Positions 15,750 to 23,430 are shown, counted from the stretch's first letter. The stretch: DNA of 23,584 nt from SIG565 sp045650565 (GCA_045650565.1 JAZRRG010000071.1:1-23584), one strand, 5' to 3'. Made by a program: numbers and translations. Notes: generated from the sequence alone by a model not told the origin.

Positions 15750-16625
15750 TTATTCTTTATCAGATTTGCGTTTAAAAACCCTTTCAAACCATTCCCTATA
15801 AAAGCTCTTTTCGTTTTCGTTTTCGGTAATCAACGCACTGTTTAAATATTCTCTGAGAGACAGCTGATTAAACTCACGTTCTATTTTACCGTCCCGTGCA
15901 ACCGAAATTATGCCTGTTTCCTCCGATACCGCAACTACTATAGCATCGGACACCTCACTCATACCAATTGCCGCACGATGCCTTGTGCCAAGCTGTGAGT
16001 TAAGCTCACTATTTGCAGTAAGCGGTAAAATGCAGCCGACAGCCATTACCCTGTCCCCACGGATTACCATACCACCATCGTGGAGCGGAGATTTCGGGAA
16101 AAATATATTTTGTACCAGCTCGTCCGATATTACAGCATCTACCATAGTGCCGGTATTGATAATTTCGCCAAGCGGTGTTTCCCTTTCAAAAACAATTAGC
16201 GCACCCGTTTTATTCTCGTGCATATTGCCTACTGCTTTGCAAATACTTCCGATATACTTTTCCTTGCTTTCACGCTCACTGTCGATTAACTGATTTTTTC
16301 CGATTTTGCGCAGATTGCTGCGACCAACATTTTCAAGTATGCGGCGAATTTCGGGTTGAAACACAATCACTGCAACAACCAACAACGATTCACCCACAAT
16401 GGTAAGCACCCATTTAAGTGTTACCAGCTCAAACCAGGTTGCAAACAGGTAAACAACAAGTAAAATTAAGAGTCCCTTAACGAGCTGCCAAGCACGTGAA
16501 TCACGCAAGAATTTAACTGATTGATAAACAATGTATGCTATTACCAATATATCGATGATATCAAAAAAGCGTATATTTGATAATGCATATATTATTTGAC
16601 TCCAAAAAGTATTAAAGCCCGCCAT
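15750..16625 (-). CDS. cdaA: Diadenylate cyclase CdaA
   Basis: 291 residues. It makes cyclic di-AMP from two ATP, a messenger that controls potassium and osmolyte transport and wall integrity. Three membrane segments lie in the first 90 residues (about 22-40, 50-68 and 72-90), as in CdaA. The DAC domain follows, with SPLHDGG at 179-185 and GTRHRAAIG at 213-221. The first catalytic motif reads DGG where DGA is usual; RHR is intact. The ATG at 16623-16625 follows AAAGGAA, and a promoter lies 41-69 bases upstream. With cdaR it forms the conserved pair. Confidence 0.96.
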   Translation of the reverse strand: MAGFNTFWSQIIYALSNIRFFDIIDILVIAYIVYQSVKFLRDSRAWQLVKGLLILLVVYLFATWFELVTLKWVLTIVGESLLVVAVIVFQPEIRRILENVGRSNLRKIGKNQLIDSERESKEKYIGSICKAVGNMHENKTGALIVFERETPLGEIINTGTMVDAVISDELVQNIFFPKSPLHDGGMVIRGDRVMAVGCILPLTANSELNSQLGTRHRAAIGMSEVSDAIVVAVSEETGIISVARDGKIEREFNQLSLREYLNSALITENENEKSFYREWFERVFKRKSDKE

Positions 16626-16665
16626 TACTCACATTCCTTTACAAAATATTTATATTATTATATTT

Positions 16666-16694
16666 ATAATAACATAAATATTCTTTGGTATCAA
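16666..16694 (-). promoter_or_regulatory. Sigma-A promoter of cdaA-cdaR
   Basis: TTGATA at 16689-16694 (5 of 6), a 17-base spacer and TATTAT at 16666-16671 (5 of 6). The expected start of transcription is near 16659, giving a leader of about 34 bases. The surrounding bases are very A/T-rich, so other -10 registers are possible. Confidence 0.65.
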
Positions 16695-16710
16695 CAACAA
16701 ATGCTCAATT

Positions 16711-17841
16711 TTATAATTTTTTTATTTGATAGACCAAACTATCTATATCATTTTTTGTATTAAATGCTCCCGTACACACTCTTACAGCGCCCGTATTCAT
16801 AGTTCCAAGCTTTATGTGGGCCGACGGTGCACAATGAAGTCCCGCCCTTACCGCTATGTTTTTTTGTGCGAATATTTCGGCTATTTGTTCGCTTTTATAA
16901 CCCTCTATGTTAAACGAAAGCACCGGCGCATATTTATAATTTTCGGGCAGCGGCGTATAGAGTATTACCCCACCGATGCTCGATAGGTTTTTATATAAAT
17001 AGCGTATTAAATTCATTTCGTGGCGGTATATGCTGTCAATTCCTTTTTTTGCAACAAAGTCCACCCCCGCACCTATACCGAAAATGCCTGGTACATTAAC
17101 GGTGCCGCTTTCCATCCTTTCGGGCATTTCCTGTGGCTGTATAAGACTTTTTGAGGCGCTGCCCGTTCCTCCCTCTATTATAGTATTTTCAAGAGGTTTT
17201 CGAGCGAGCAGTATTCCCGTCCCCATAGGTGCATAAAGACCCTTATGAGCAGCAACACAAAGAAAATCTATATTCATTCTTTTCATATCTATGTTAAGAA
17301 TTCCCGCACTTTGCGCCGCATCAACCGCAAAAGGTATACCCTTGTTTCTGCATATTTGACCTATTTTTTCTATCGGGTTTACCTGCCCTGTAACATTTGA
17401 TGCATGTGAGCATACAACCAGCCGTGTATCCCTGCTTATTGCACTCTCAAAGCTCTGTGCCGTTTTTTCAAAATCACCCGCATAGGTAGCGGCGGCGGTA
17501 TGCCTTATGATACCTCTATCTAAAAGCTTTTTTATGGGTCGCATAACGGCATTATGCTCAACATCGCTTGTGACTATATGACCGCCATCAATAACCCCCT
17601 TGATAACACAGTTTAAAGCGTAGGTGCAATTAGGCACAAACACTACATTTTCGCTATCATCAGCGCCGAAAAAATCTTTAATTTTTGTTCGTATATTATA
17701 TATGCCAAAGGCGGTTTCCATGGCGGTTTTATAGCCGCTTCTACCAGGGTTGGCATTATACTTTTTTAAAGCCAGGTTTACTGCATTTATTACACCGGGC
17801 GGCTTTATTCCGCTTGTCGCCGCATTATCAAGGTATATCAC
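16711..17841 (-). CDS. Cysteine desulfurase-like class V aminotransferase
   Basis: 376 residues. PLP-binding features are clear: the N-terminal YLDNAATS, the SDVEHNAV block (H96), D174 and Q177 in AVDAAQSAG, and the PLP lysine K200 in VAAHKGLYAPMGTG. The segment VRAGLHCAPSAH carries a cysteine (C337) where SufS/CsdA enzymes have their persulfide-forming cysteine. The closest family I know is the short cysteine desulfurase-like group often found beside DUF3343 or selenium-related genes. It likely releases sulfur (or selenium) from cysteine (or selenocysteine), but the acceptor is unknown. The start is GTG with AAGGAG eight bases before it, 19 bases after the small gene upstream. I see no hairpin terminator behind it. 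Confidence 0.9.
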   Translation of the reverse strand: MIYLDNAATSGIKPPGVINAVNLALKKYNANPGRSGYKTAMETAFGIYNIRTKIKDFFGADDSENVVFVPNCTYALNCVIKGVIDGGHIVTSDVEHNAVMRPIKKLLDRGIIRHTAAATYAGDFEKTAQSFESAISRDTRLVVCSHASNVTGQVNPIEKIGQICRNKGIPFAVDAAQSAGILNIDMKRMNIDFLCVAAHKGLYAPMGTGILLARKPLENTIIEGGTGSASKSLIQPQEMPERMESGTVNVPGIFGIGAGVDFVAKKGIDSIYRHEMNLIRYLYKNLSSIGGVILYTPLPENYKYAPVLSFNIEGYKSEQIAEIFAQKNIAVRAGLHCAPSAHIKLGTMNTGAVRVCTGAFNTKNDIDSLVYQIKKL

Positions 17842-17860
17842 CGGAATTTCTCCTTTTAGG

Positions 17861-18094
17861 TTATTGATTAGCGTTATTGCTGAATGGTTTTACATCGTGT
17901 ATTTTTATACCGGCACTGCCGAGTATTGATGATATTTTTTCTACACTTCCCACGGCAACAATTCCGTACCCGCAACCGATTCTATCCGCAGCAAAGGAAC
18001 GCTGAACATAGGCCTTTATGCCGTTTTTTCGCAGTATTTCTCTGCCCTTTACAGCATAGGTTATCGTGCGAGTAATGAAAATATTTTTTTCCAT
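17861..18094 (-). CDS. DUF3343 (putative Se/S carrier-like) small protein
   Basis: 77 residues from ATG 18092-18094. The frame extends three codons to a GTG with no ribosome site, so I did not use it. It shows the DUF3343 layout: a first strand with a small helix (ITRTITYAVKGREILRKNGI), a central arginine and the conserved glycine-cysteine-glycine region (IGCGYGI, C41), then IHDVKPF. Proteins of this family are described as putative selenium or sulfur carriers, on the strength of that cysteine and their gene neighbourhoods. Here it sits 19 bases upstream of a cysteine desulfurase-like gene, which would be a natural donor. The direct partner relationship is inference. Confidence 0.82.
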   Translation of the reverse strand: MEKNIFITRTITYAVKGREILRKNGIKAYVQRSFAADRIGCGYGIVAVGSVEKISSILGSAGIKIHDVKPFSNNANQ

Positions 18095-18117
18095 TTTTAA
18101 CACCGCTTTTTAGGTTT

Positions 18118-18131
18118 TACAAGTACTTGTA
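18118..18131. promoter_or_regulatory. 14-bp perfect palindrome in front of the DUF3343 gene
   Basis: TACAAGTACTTGTA is its own reverse complement and lies 24 bases upstream of the DUF3343 start, in the 71-base gap behind the ytvI-like gene. A weak promoter (TTGAAA at 18150-18155, then TATTGT after 16 bases) could place it just downstream of the -10, where an operator would block transcription. There is no T-tract, so it is not an intrinsic terminator. No regulator is identified. Confidence 0.35.
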
Positions 18132-18165
18132 CAATACAGTTTATGTGCCGATTTTCAAAGTGTCA

Positions 18166-19206
18166 CTATTCGGTCTTATATATATTCACTATAGTCACCA
18201 TTGCCAAAACAGAAGTAAACATCCCGATAAGCCCAAATAATTTAAGCGCAATAAACATAACCACAAGACTAATTAGCGGCGGCACACCAACACGCTTACC
18301 CACAAAACGGGGCTCTAATGTGTGATGAATTATAACACTGCAAATGTATACTAAAAGCAGCACGCCAGCACCCAAAAAATTTCCCGATAAAGCCGATACT
18401 ACACCCCAAGGAATAAGCACCGTGCCGGTGCCTAAAACGGGCAATAAATCAACTAACGATACGATTAGTGCCATTAAAAAAGCATTTTTATTACCCATAA
18501 TTAAAAATCCGCCAAGGCAGACCGCAAAAATAATGAGTGTAATTATTCCGTAGCCCCTTATTAGCTTGAAAATATTTTTACCGAGCACCGCTTTTATCCT
18601 TGTGATAAGTGCTATCTTGTTGCTTGAAACCACCGAAAAGAAGAAGTTTTTGAGAGGTTCATATTCGTTTGAAAAATAACAGCCCGCCGCTACTGTGACC
18701 ACAAAGCTCAGCAAAAATTTAGGGGTTTGAGATACGACATCGGCAAGTCCCCTTGATAGCCAATCGGTAACGGCACCGCCTATGTTTGAAGGTATATTTT
18801 GCATTATCGTTTGCAGTGACAACGCAACATTTTTTGGTAAAAAATTTTCAACCTTTTCAAATAATAATGTCAAGCTGTCACTTAAATCGGAAACGACACC
18901 GCTGATATTTGCTATCACCGAATTTACATCTATTTTCTTTATAATAAAAAACACCGAAAGTCCGAGCAGTAAGGCAGCTGCCACAAAGCTCAACAGCACT
19001 AAAATTATGCTCACATATTTCGGCTTTATTTTAAGTCGCTCTGCCAAAAAAAGCGATGGTCGCCGCAAAATAAACACCAAGCTAAAGCTGACTATAAACG
19101 GTAATAAATAACCTATAGCAAAACGGAAAATAATATAAACTGCGGCAAAGATAATTGCGTAATATGTTGTTTTTATAATAAAAGCTTTCTTTCTTTGAAT
19201 TTCCAA
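18166..19206 (-). CDS. YtvI-like membrane protein of the AI-2E transporter (PF01594) family
   Basis: About 346 residues, very hydrophobic, with roughly seven or eight membrane segments. Two fall near residues 13-47 and one near 60-87; a polar amphipathic region with VSDLSDSLTLLFEKVENFLP follows. The C-terminal half is a cluster of segments with GYGIITLIIFAVCLGGF, LVDLLPVLGTGTVLIPWG and LEPRFVGKRVGVPPLISL, which are hallmark blocks of this family. Length and these blocks resemble the sporulation membrane protein YtvI; its transport substrate, if any, is unknown. The frame opens at GTG 19215, but AGAGGTGA overlaps that codon, so TTG at 19204-19206, six bases after it, fits better. That start choice is uncertain. 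Confidence 0.85.
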   Translation of the reverse strand: MEIQRKKAFIIKTTYYAIIFAAVYIIFRFAIGYLLPFIVSFSLVFILRRPSLFLAERLKIKPKYVSIILVLLSFVAAALLLGLSVFFIIKKIDVNSVIANISGVVSDLSDSLTLLFEKVENFLPKNVALSLQTIMQNIPSNIGGAVTDWLSRGLADVVSQTPKFLLSFVVTVAAGCYFSNEYEPLKNFFFSVVSSNKIALITRIKAVLGKNIFKLIRGYGIITLIIFAVCLGGFLIMGNKNAFLMALIVSLVDLLPVLGTGTVLIPWGVVSALSGNFLGAGVLLLVYICSVIIHHTLEPRFVGKRVGVPPLISLVVMFIALKLFGLIGMFTSVLAMVTIVNIYKTE

Positions 19207-19262
19207 AAGGGTCACCTCTTTTGTAATATTCCCAGAAATACCGCTTTTCTTGTAAATTGCGA

Positions 19263-19291
19263 TTGCAAAAATAGTAATAATATGTTATATT
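19263..19291 (+). promoter_or_regulatory. Probable promoter of hom
   Basis: TTGCAA (19263-19268, 4 of 6), a 17-base spacer and TATATT (19286-19291, 5 of 6) with a TG one base before it, an extended -10. Transcription would start near 19298, leaving a leader of about 26 bases. That is too short for a T-box or other riboswitch. Confidence 0.6.
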
Positions 19292-19323
19292 ATATTAAAT
19301 AAATTATCTTGGGATGGTTAAAA

Positions 19324-20547
19324 ATGATTGATATTGCTATTATGGGCCACGGCGTTGTGGGCTCAGGCGTAGCCGAGGTGTTGCTGTCACACAGTGCCAC
19401 CATTGAGGTTAAGGCAAAAAGAAAAATAAATATAAAACACATTCTTGATTTACGGGATTTTCCAAATCTTCCCTATTCTGATAAATTCATTAAGGATTTT
19501 AACATTATTCTTAACGACCCTGACATAAAGGTTGTTGCCGAGGTTATGGGCGGCGTTAACCCTGCTTTTGAGTTTGTGAAATCCTGTCTTGAAGCGGGTA
19601 AAAGTGTAGTGACCTCTAACAAGGAGCTTGTAGCGGCTAAGGGTGCCCAACTTTTAAAAATCGCACAGGACAACAATGTAAATTTCTTATTTGAAGCGAG
19701 TGTTGGCGGCGGCATCCCCGTTCTTCGCCCTATGGCACAGTGTCTTAATGCAAATGAGATTACCGAAATATACGGCATTCTCAACGGTACTACCAACTTC
19801 ATACTGACAAAAATGGTTAAGGATAATCTCTCCTTTGAGACTGCTCTTAAAATGGCTCAAGATTTAGGATATGCAGAGCGCAACCCCGATGCCGATGTTT
19901 TAGGACACGATGCCTGCCGTAAGATTTGTATTCTTGCAGCGCTTGGGTTTGGCAAGCATGTGTATCCCGAACAGGTTGCAACCGAGGGTATTACCGAGGT
20001 TTCGCTTGATGATGTTGATTACGCCGATAAATTGGGCTATGTTATAAAGCTTATAGGAAGCGCAAAGCGACTCAGCCAAGGCAAAATTTCCGCCAGTGTT
20101 TATCCTGCACTCGTCGCACGTGAGAATATGCTTTCAGGCGTGAATGATGTTTATAATGCAGTAAGTGTTAAGGGCGATACTGTTGATGATGTTATGTTCT
20201 ATGGAAGGGGTGCGGGTAAATTCCCGACAGCCAGTGCCGTTGTTGCCGATATTATTGACTGCGTTAAACATTTAAGTGCGAGAAAATATTTATATTGGGA
20301 TGAGGGGTACGAAGGATATGTTGAAAAGCTCGAAAATACCCCCACAAAGCTTTTTGTTCACTTAAATGAGTGTAATGATAACACATTAGCGGAAGTTAAA
20401 AATCTCTTTAATATCAGCGAAATTTTGAATAACGGCATTTCAAAAGAAATCGTATTTATAACCGAAAACGATATAGAAAAGACATTGCGTGATAAAATCG
20501 CAAAAATCAGCACCGCAAAGGTTAAATCTGTATTGCATGTTATATAA
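19324..20547 (+). CDS. hom: Homoserine dehydrogenase
   Basis: 407 residues. It reduces aspartate semialdehyde to homoserine, the branch point to threonine and methionine. The Rossmann loop reads GHGVVGSGVAEVL (8-20). The catalytic domain carries TSNKELVAAKG, EASVGGGIPVLRP, NGTTNFILTKM and the DVLGHDACRKICILAALGFG region with its conserved Asp and Lys. The last 75 or so residues (from TPTKLFVHL) have the length and pattern of an ACT regulatory domain, so threonine feedback is plausible. The frame opens five codons upstream at TTG, but the ATG matches the family start and follows GGGATGG. It is the only full plus-strand gene here; thrB and thrC are not adjacent. Confidence 0.96.
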   Translation: MIDIAIMGHGVVGSGVAEVLLSHSATIEVKAKRKINIKHILDLRDFPNLPYSDKFIKDFNIILNDPDIKVVAEVMGGVNPAFEFVKSCLEAGKSVVTSNKELVAAKGAQLLKIAQDNNVNFLFEASVGGGIPVLRPMAQCLNANEITEIYGILNGTTNFILTKMVKDNLSFETALKMAQDLGYAERNPDADVLGHDACRKICILAALGFGKHVYPEQVATEGITEVSLDDVDYADKLGYVIKLIGSAKRLSQGKISASVYPALVARENMLSGVNDVYNAVSVKGDTVDDVMFYGRGAGKFPTASAVVADIIDCVKHLSARKYLYWDEGYEGYVEKLENTPTKLFVHLNECNDNTLAEVKNLFNISEILNNGISKEIVFITENDIEKTLRDKIAKISTAKVKSVLHVI

Positions 20548-20550
20548 AGT

Positions 20551-20586
20551 AAAACTCCACATCATATGATGTGGAGTTTTTTATTG
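20551..20586. terminator. Bidirectional intrinsic terminator between hom and yunB
   Basis: Bases 20551-20580 form a 30-base perfect palindrome (arms AAAACTCCACATCAT and complement, centre between 20565 and 20566). It runs into six T's on the plus strand and four on the minus strand. It starts 3 bases after the hom stop and abuts the yunB stop, so one element can serve both convergent genes. Confidence 0.93.
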
Positions 20587-21291
20587 AACCTGAGCGGCAT
20601 AATCAAAAATATCATCAACCGTTCTCGATTCATCTGCATCAGTTCCGTAATTCTCAATTACACTTGTATATGCATCGGGAGTGAGACCCACCAAAACGGT
20701 TTGCGCCGCTATAACGGTGGTTTCGGTGCTGAAGCCCGAATGATTCCACGGCAGGACAAAATTACCGTTTATTTTTACCCTTATAACTATTTGATGTAAC
20801 ACCTGATTGATACCCGCCGAATAAAAATTACTCTCAAAATCGGTAACAACGTTTGCGGCTATTTGCATTTTAAACTTTATTGTTGGTCCAAAACCCAAGG
20901 TGTACTCGTTACCAAACAGCGTACCCACGGGTATGCTCACCGTTTGCTCGGGTGCTGCTGTTACTGCTGCGGCTATTTCGGAAGAAATTATGCTTTTTAA
21001 TCTGTTTATTTTTACTATATCTATTTCGAGTGCCGTAATATTCTGCTCATCATTCTTTGTTAGCTTTACTATCTCGTTATATGTAACCAAGCCCTCGTCC
21101 ATTTGTTCACCGATTACACGGTTTGCAATGTTAAATGCTGCAACTGCGGCATTATTTCTTGCCGCCCCTAAAACAGTCCTTCGCACCGAAAAATAAGAAT
21201 AAACCGACACCGCCAAAACCACTGCCGCCGATAGCACCGCCACCGCAGCTACAAGCGGTTTGTTTTTTCTTCTTTTGCGGTATTTATGCAT
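20581..21291 (-). CDS. YunB-like sporulation protein
   Basis: 236 residues from ATG 21289-21291. A short basic N terminus (HKYRKRRKNK) precedes one membrane segment (about 12-36), and the rest should lie outside the cytoplasm. Features matching YunB: the block after the membrane segment ending in IANRVIGEQM, a TYNEIVKLTKNDEQNITALEID region, SIPVGTLFG and the late PDAYTSVIENYGTDADES. YunB in Bacillus is a sporulation protein of unclear biochemical role. The frame is open nine codons upstream, but that ATG lies in a hairpin loop without a ribosome site. The chosen start follows directly on the T-tract of the upstream terminator, which is unusual. Confidence 0.82.
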   Translation of the reverse strand: MHKYRKRRKNKPLVAAVAVLSAAVVLAVSVYSYFSVRRTVLGAARNNAAVAAFNIANRVIGEQMDEGLVTYNEIVKLTKNDEQNITALEIDIVKINRLKSIISSEIAAAVTAAPEQTVSIPVGTLFGNEYTLGFGPTIKFKMQIAANVVTDFESNFYSAGINQVLHQIVIRVKINGNFVLPWNHSGFSTETTVIAAQTVLVGLTPDAYTSVIENYGTDADESRTVDDIFDYAAQVQ

Positions 21292-21334
21292 AAAAAACAC
21301 CCGCTTTCCGTAATACATAATACGAAAAACGGGT
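21292..21334 (-). terminator. Terminator behind the cytidylate-kinase-like gene, touching the yunB start
   Basis: A 14-bp stem (21299-21312 with 21321-21334, ACCCG/CGGGT outer part, two G-U pairs on the minus strand, 8-base loop) is followed on the minus strand by six T's (21292-21297). It begins 8 bases after the kinase stop. On the plus strand the tail is TTGTTTTTG, so it could also act in that direction. The yunB ATG begins one base after the T-tract, and any yunB ribosome site would lie in the stem. Confidence 0.8.
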
Positions 21335-21342
21335 TGTTTTTG

Positions 21343-21975
21343 TTAATCAAACTTTTTATTGTGGTGCTCTGCAAAAAATTGGATAAGCTGAGCCGCATTT
21401 TCAAAACCTATACGACTGTCAAGACACAAATCATACATTGTGGCATTACCCCATTTTAAATCGGAGAAATAGTTATAATAATTTGCTCGTTTTTTATCCG
21501 CCTTGCGAATCTCCTCTGATGCCTGTGCCCTTGTGCTGCCGCTAAACTCACAAACACGCTCAATTCTGCGGTTTAAATCGGTATGAATAAATACCGAGAG
21601 CACATTGTTATAATCTCTCAAAATACTGTTAGCGCAACGGCCTACAAATATGCATGATTCTCTATCCGCAATACTCCTTATAATTTCGGCCTGTGCGGCA
21701 AAAACACGGTCAACCAAAGGCATCGTGCCCGAAGTGGCAAAAGAGTGCTCTATGGATGAATATGCGCCCATTGAGAGTGAAAACAAAAAGCTACTTGTAG
21801 GTTTCTCATCATAAACACGCAGCACATCACGGCTGATTCCGCTTTTCTCTGATGCTAAATCGATTAGTTCCTTATCGTACATTTTAATTCCTAAAAGCTT
21901 TGACAGCTCTCTTGCTATCTCGTGTCCGCCGCTGGCATACTGCCGTCCTATAGTAATAATAAGATTATCGTTCAT
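21343..21975 (-). CDS. Cytidylate-kinase-like family protein
   Basis: 210 residues. The N terminus has the P-loop variant GRQYASGGHEIARELSKLLG, typical of the cytidylate kinase-like family (Cytidylate_kin_2). That family lacks the usual GK[ST] of Walker A, so nucleoside-monophosphate kinase activity is not assured. Other family blocks are KMYDKELIDLASEKSGIS, CIFVGRCANSILRD and the late DLCLDSRIGFENAAQLI. It stands alone between a strong promoter and a terminator, so it is probably a single-gene transcript. It is not the essential Cmk; its substrate is unknown. The ATG follows GGTGATG. Confidence 0.85.
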   Translation of the reverse strand: MNDNLIITIGRQYASGGHEIARELSKLLGIKMYDKELIDLASEKSGISRDVLRVYDEKPTSSFLFSLSMGAYSSIEHSFATSGTMPLVDRVFAAQAEIIRSIADRESCIFVGRCANSILRDYNNVLSVFIHTDLNRRIERVCEFSGSTRAQASEEIRKADKKRANYYNYFSDLKWGNATMYDLCLDSRIGFENAAQLIQFFAEHHNKKFD

Positions 21976-22010
21976 AACATCACCACTTAATAATTATCGT
22001 TTACAAGACA

Positions 22011-22039
22011 ATTATACAATATCACTATATTTTTTTCAA
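22011..22039 (-). promoter_or_regulatory. Sigma-A promoter of the cytidylate-kinase-like gene
   Basis: TTGAAA (22034-22039, 5 of 6), a 17-base spacer and a perfect TATAAT (22011-22016). Transcription should start near 22004, giving a leader of about 29 bases that ends in GTGGTGATG before the ATG. Confidence 0.75.
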
Positions 22040-22054
22040 TTATATTTTTTACTC

Positions 22055-22095
22055 AAAATAAAAATCCTATTGTTTTATATAACAACAGGATTTTT
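22055..22095 (-). terminator. Intrinsic terminator of the antiporter gene
   Basis: A 15-bp stem (22060-22074 with 22081-22095), fully paired on the minus strand through one G-U, with a 6-base loop. The A-rich 5' side and T-rich 3' side give a built-in U-tract (GGATTTTTATTTTG). It lies 6 bases after the antiporter stop. Confidence 0.85.
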
Positions 22096-22101
22096 ATTAT
22101 T

Positions 22102-23391
22102 TTATTTTGTACGTGCCGCCTCAAGCTTGTGCTTACGACGGTGGACAACCTCGTGCGGTTTAGGGGCAATTTCGCCTGCGGCCTGTAATGCCTGACGGGT
22201 TAATAAAGGACCTACCAATTCATAAATTAACACCGCAAAGAGTGTGATGTTGCGGATAAGTTCACCTGACTGACCTAACTGCATAGCCGTTGCGCACATA
22301 CCGAGCGCCACACCCGCTTGTGGGAAAAGCGTTATTCCTAAATATTTGCAAATATTATCGTTGCATCCTGTAACCTTTGAGCTTACAAGAGTTCCGAAAT
22401 ATTTACCCAAACAGCGTGACAAAAGATACGCAACTCCAATAACAACTATAAATATGTTTTTGAAAACATTAAGCTGTAATTCCGCACCGCTTATTACAAA
22501 AAAGAGTGCAAACAAGGGCGAAGTCCATTTATCCGATGCTGCCATAAGGTCGTGTGATAATTCACAAATATTGCAAAATATCGTGCCGAGCATCATACAG
22601 GTGAGTAAGGATGAAAAGTGTATCATTACAGGGCCTATGGGTATTTCAATCATAGATATTGATGCCGTGAGAAAAACAACACCTATTGTTAAATTCAAAC
22701 GGTTAGTGTTAGAGTTGAAAAGCTTCTCAAGCTGGGTTAACACCCAACCCATAAATGCACCTAAAATTAAGGAACAAACAATTTCAATTATAGGGTTTAC
22801 AATTATGGAAAATAAATCAACCTTGCCACTTACCAATGTTTTGGCTATACCGAAGCTAACCGCAAAAACAACAAGTCCCACCGCATCATCAAGGGCTACT
22901 ATCGGCAATAAAAGCTTTGTTAACGGACCTTTTGCTTTATACTGACGTACAACCATAAGTGTTGCGGCAGGTGCTGTTGCGGTTGCAATGGCACCGAGAG
23001 TTAAAACCTGCGATAAACTTAACATATCGGGGAAAACGAGATGTAGGCAAAATAATGTTAAATCAACAACCAGTGTTGCCGCAAGGGCTTGGAAAACACC
23101 GATAACCAGCGCCTGTCGACCTGTTTTCCTTAAATCGTCAAGACGAAACTCGTTTCCAATTGAAAAGGCGATAAAACCGAGGGCCACCTCTGAAACCAGC
23201 GCCAATTGCTCTACTGCCTGACTTGAAGTAAAACCGATTCCTTCTATATGCAAAGCGCCCAAGCAATAAGGACCTATAAGTACGCCTGCAACAAGATATG
23301 CAGTTACCGACGGGAGTCTAAAACGTTTAAAAAGACGTGTCATTAAAAGTCCCGCCAAGAGAGCGAATGACACATTAAGTAAAATATTCAC
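22102..23391 (-). CDS. Cation/proton antiporter, CPA2 (Na+/H+ exchanger) family
   Basis: About 429 residues with a dozen hydrophobic segments spread over the protein, matching the Na+/H+ exchanger fold without a C-terminal RCK/TrkA regulatory domain. The ion-binding core is clear: ATATAPAATLMVVRQYKAKGP is the unwound-helix region, followed by the paired aspartates in VALDDAVGLVVFA (D168/D169 from this start). It should exchange Na+ or K+ for protons; which ion cannot be told. Start: an ATG at 23400 has GGAG touching it with no spacing, while GTG at 23389-23391 lies 9 bases beyond GGAG, so I prefer GTG. The ATG would add three residues. The last 25 residues are basic and cytoplasmic. Confidence 0.92.
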   Translation of the reverse strand: MNILLNVSFALLAGLLMTRLFKRFRLPSVTAYLVAGVLIGPYCLGALHIEGIGFTSSQAVEQLALVSEVALGFIAFSIGNEFRLDDLRKTGRQALVIGVFQALAATLVVDLTLFCLHLVFPDMLSLSQVLTLGAIATATAPAATLMVVRQYKAKGPLTKLLLPIVALDDAVGLVVFAVSFGIAKTLVSGKVDLFSIIVNPIIEIVCSLILGAFMGWVLTQLEKLFNSNTNRLNLTIGVVFLTASISMIEIPIGPVMIHFSSLLTCMMLGTIFCNICELSHDLMAASDKWTSPLFALFFVISGAELQLNVFKNIFIVVIGVAYLLSRCLGKYFGTLVSSKVTGCNDNICKYLGITLFPQAGVALGMCATAMQLGQSGELIRNITLFAVLIYELVGPLLTRQALQAAGEIAPKPHEVVHRRKHKLEAARTK

Positions 23392-23404
23392 AAAAGTCAT
23401 CTCC

Positions 23405-23430
23405 AAAAAATACAGCGAACATATCGCCGT
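23405..23430 (-). promoter_or_regulatory. Hairpin plus T-tract in the antiporter gene leader
   Basis: On the minus strand a 7-bp stem (ACGGCGA with TCGCTGT, one G-U; 23412-23418 with 23424-23430, 5-base loop) is followed by A and six T's (23405-23410) and then directly by GGAG. It resembles a small intrinsic terminator between promoter and ribosome site. An upstream ACAAGCG could pair with CGCTGT with one bulged A and compete. Attenuation is an inference; the stem is short. Confidence 0.42.

Noticed and set aside
16626..16710. Terminator behind the desulfurase-like gene
   Set aside because: No stem of more than a few pairs followed by T's could be found; the gap is explained by the cdaA promoter.
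19216..19323. T-box or threonine/methionine riboswitch upstream of hom
   Set aside because: The promoter leaves only about 26 bases of leader, far too short for any known riboswitch or T-box.
21313..21318. Earlier ATG (21316-21318) as the yunB start
   Set aside because: It lies in the terminator hairpin loop, has no ribosome site, and would add nine residues before the basic stretch that precedes the membrane segment.
22346..22945. 199-codon plus-strand open frame opposite the antiporter gene
   Set aside because: Antisense to a membrane protein with unmistakable CPA2 motifs; no ribosome site or family similarity.
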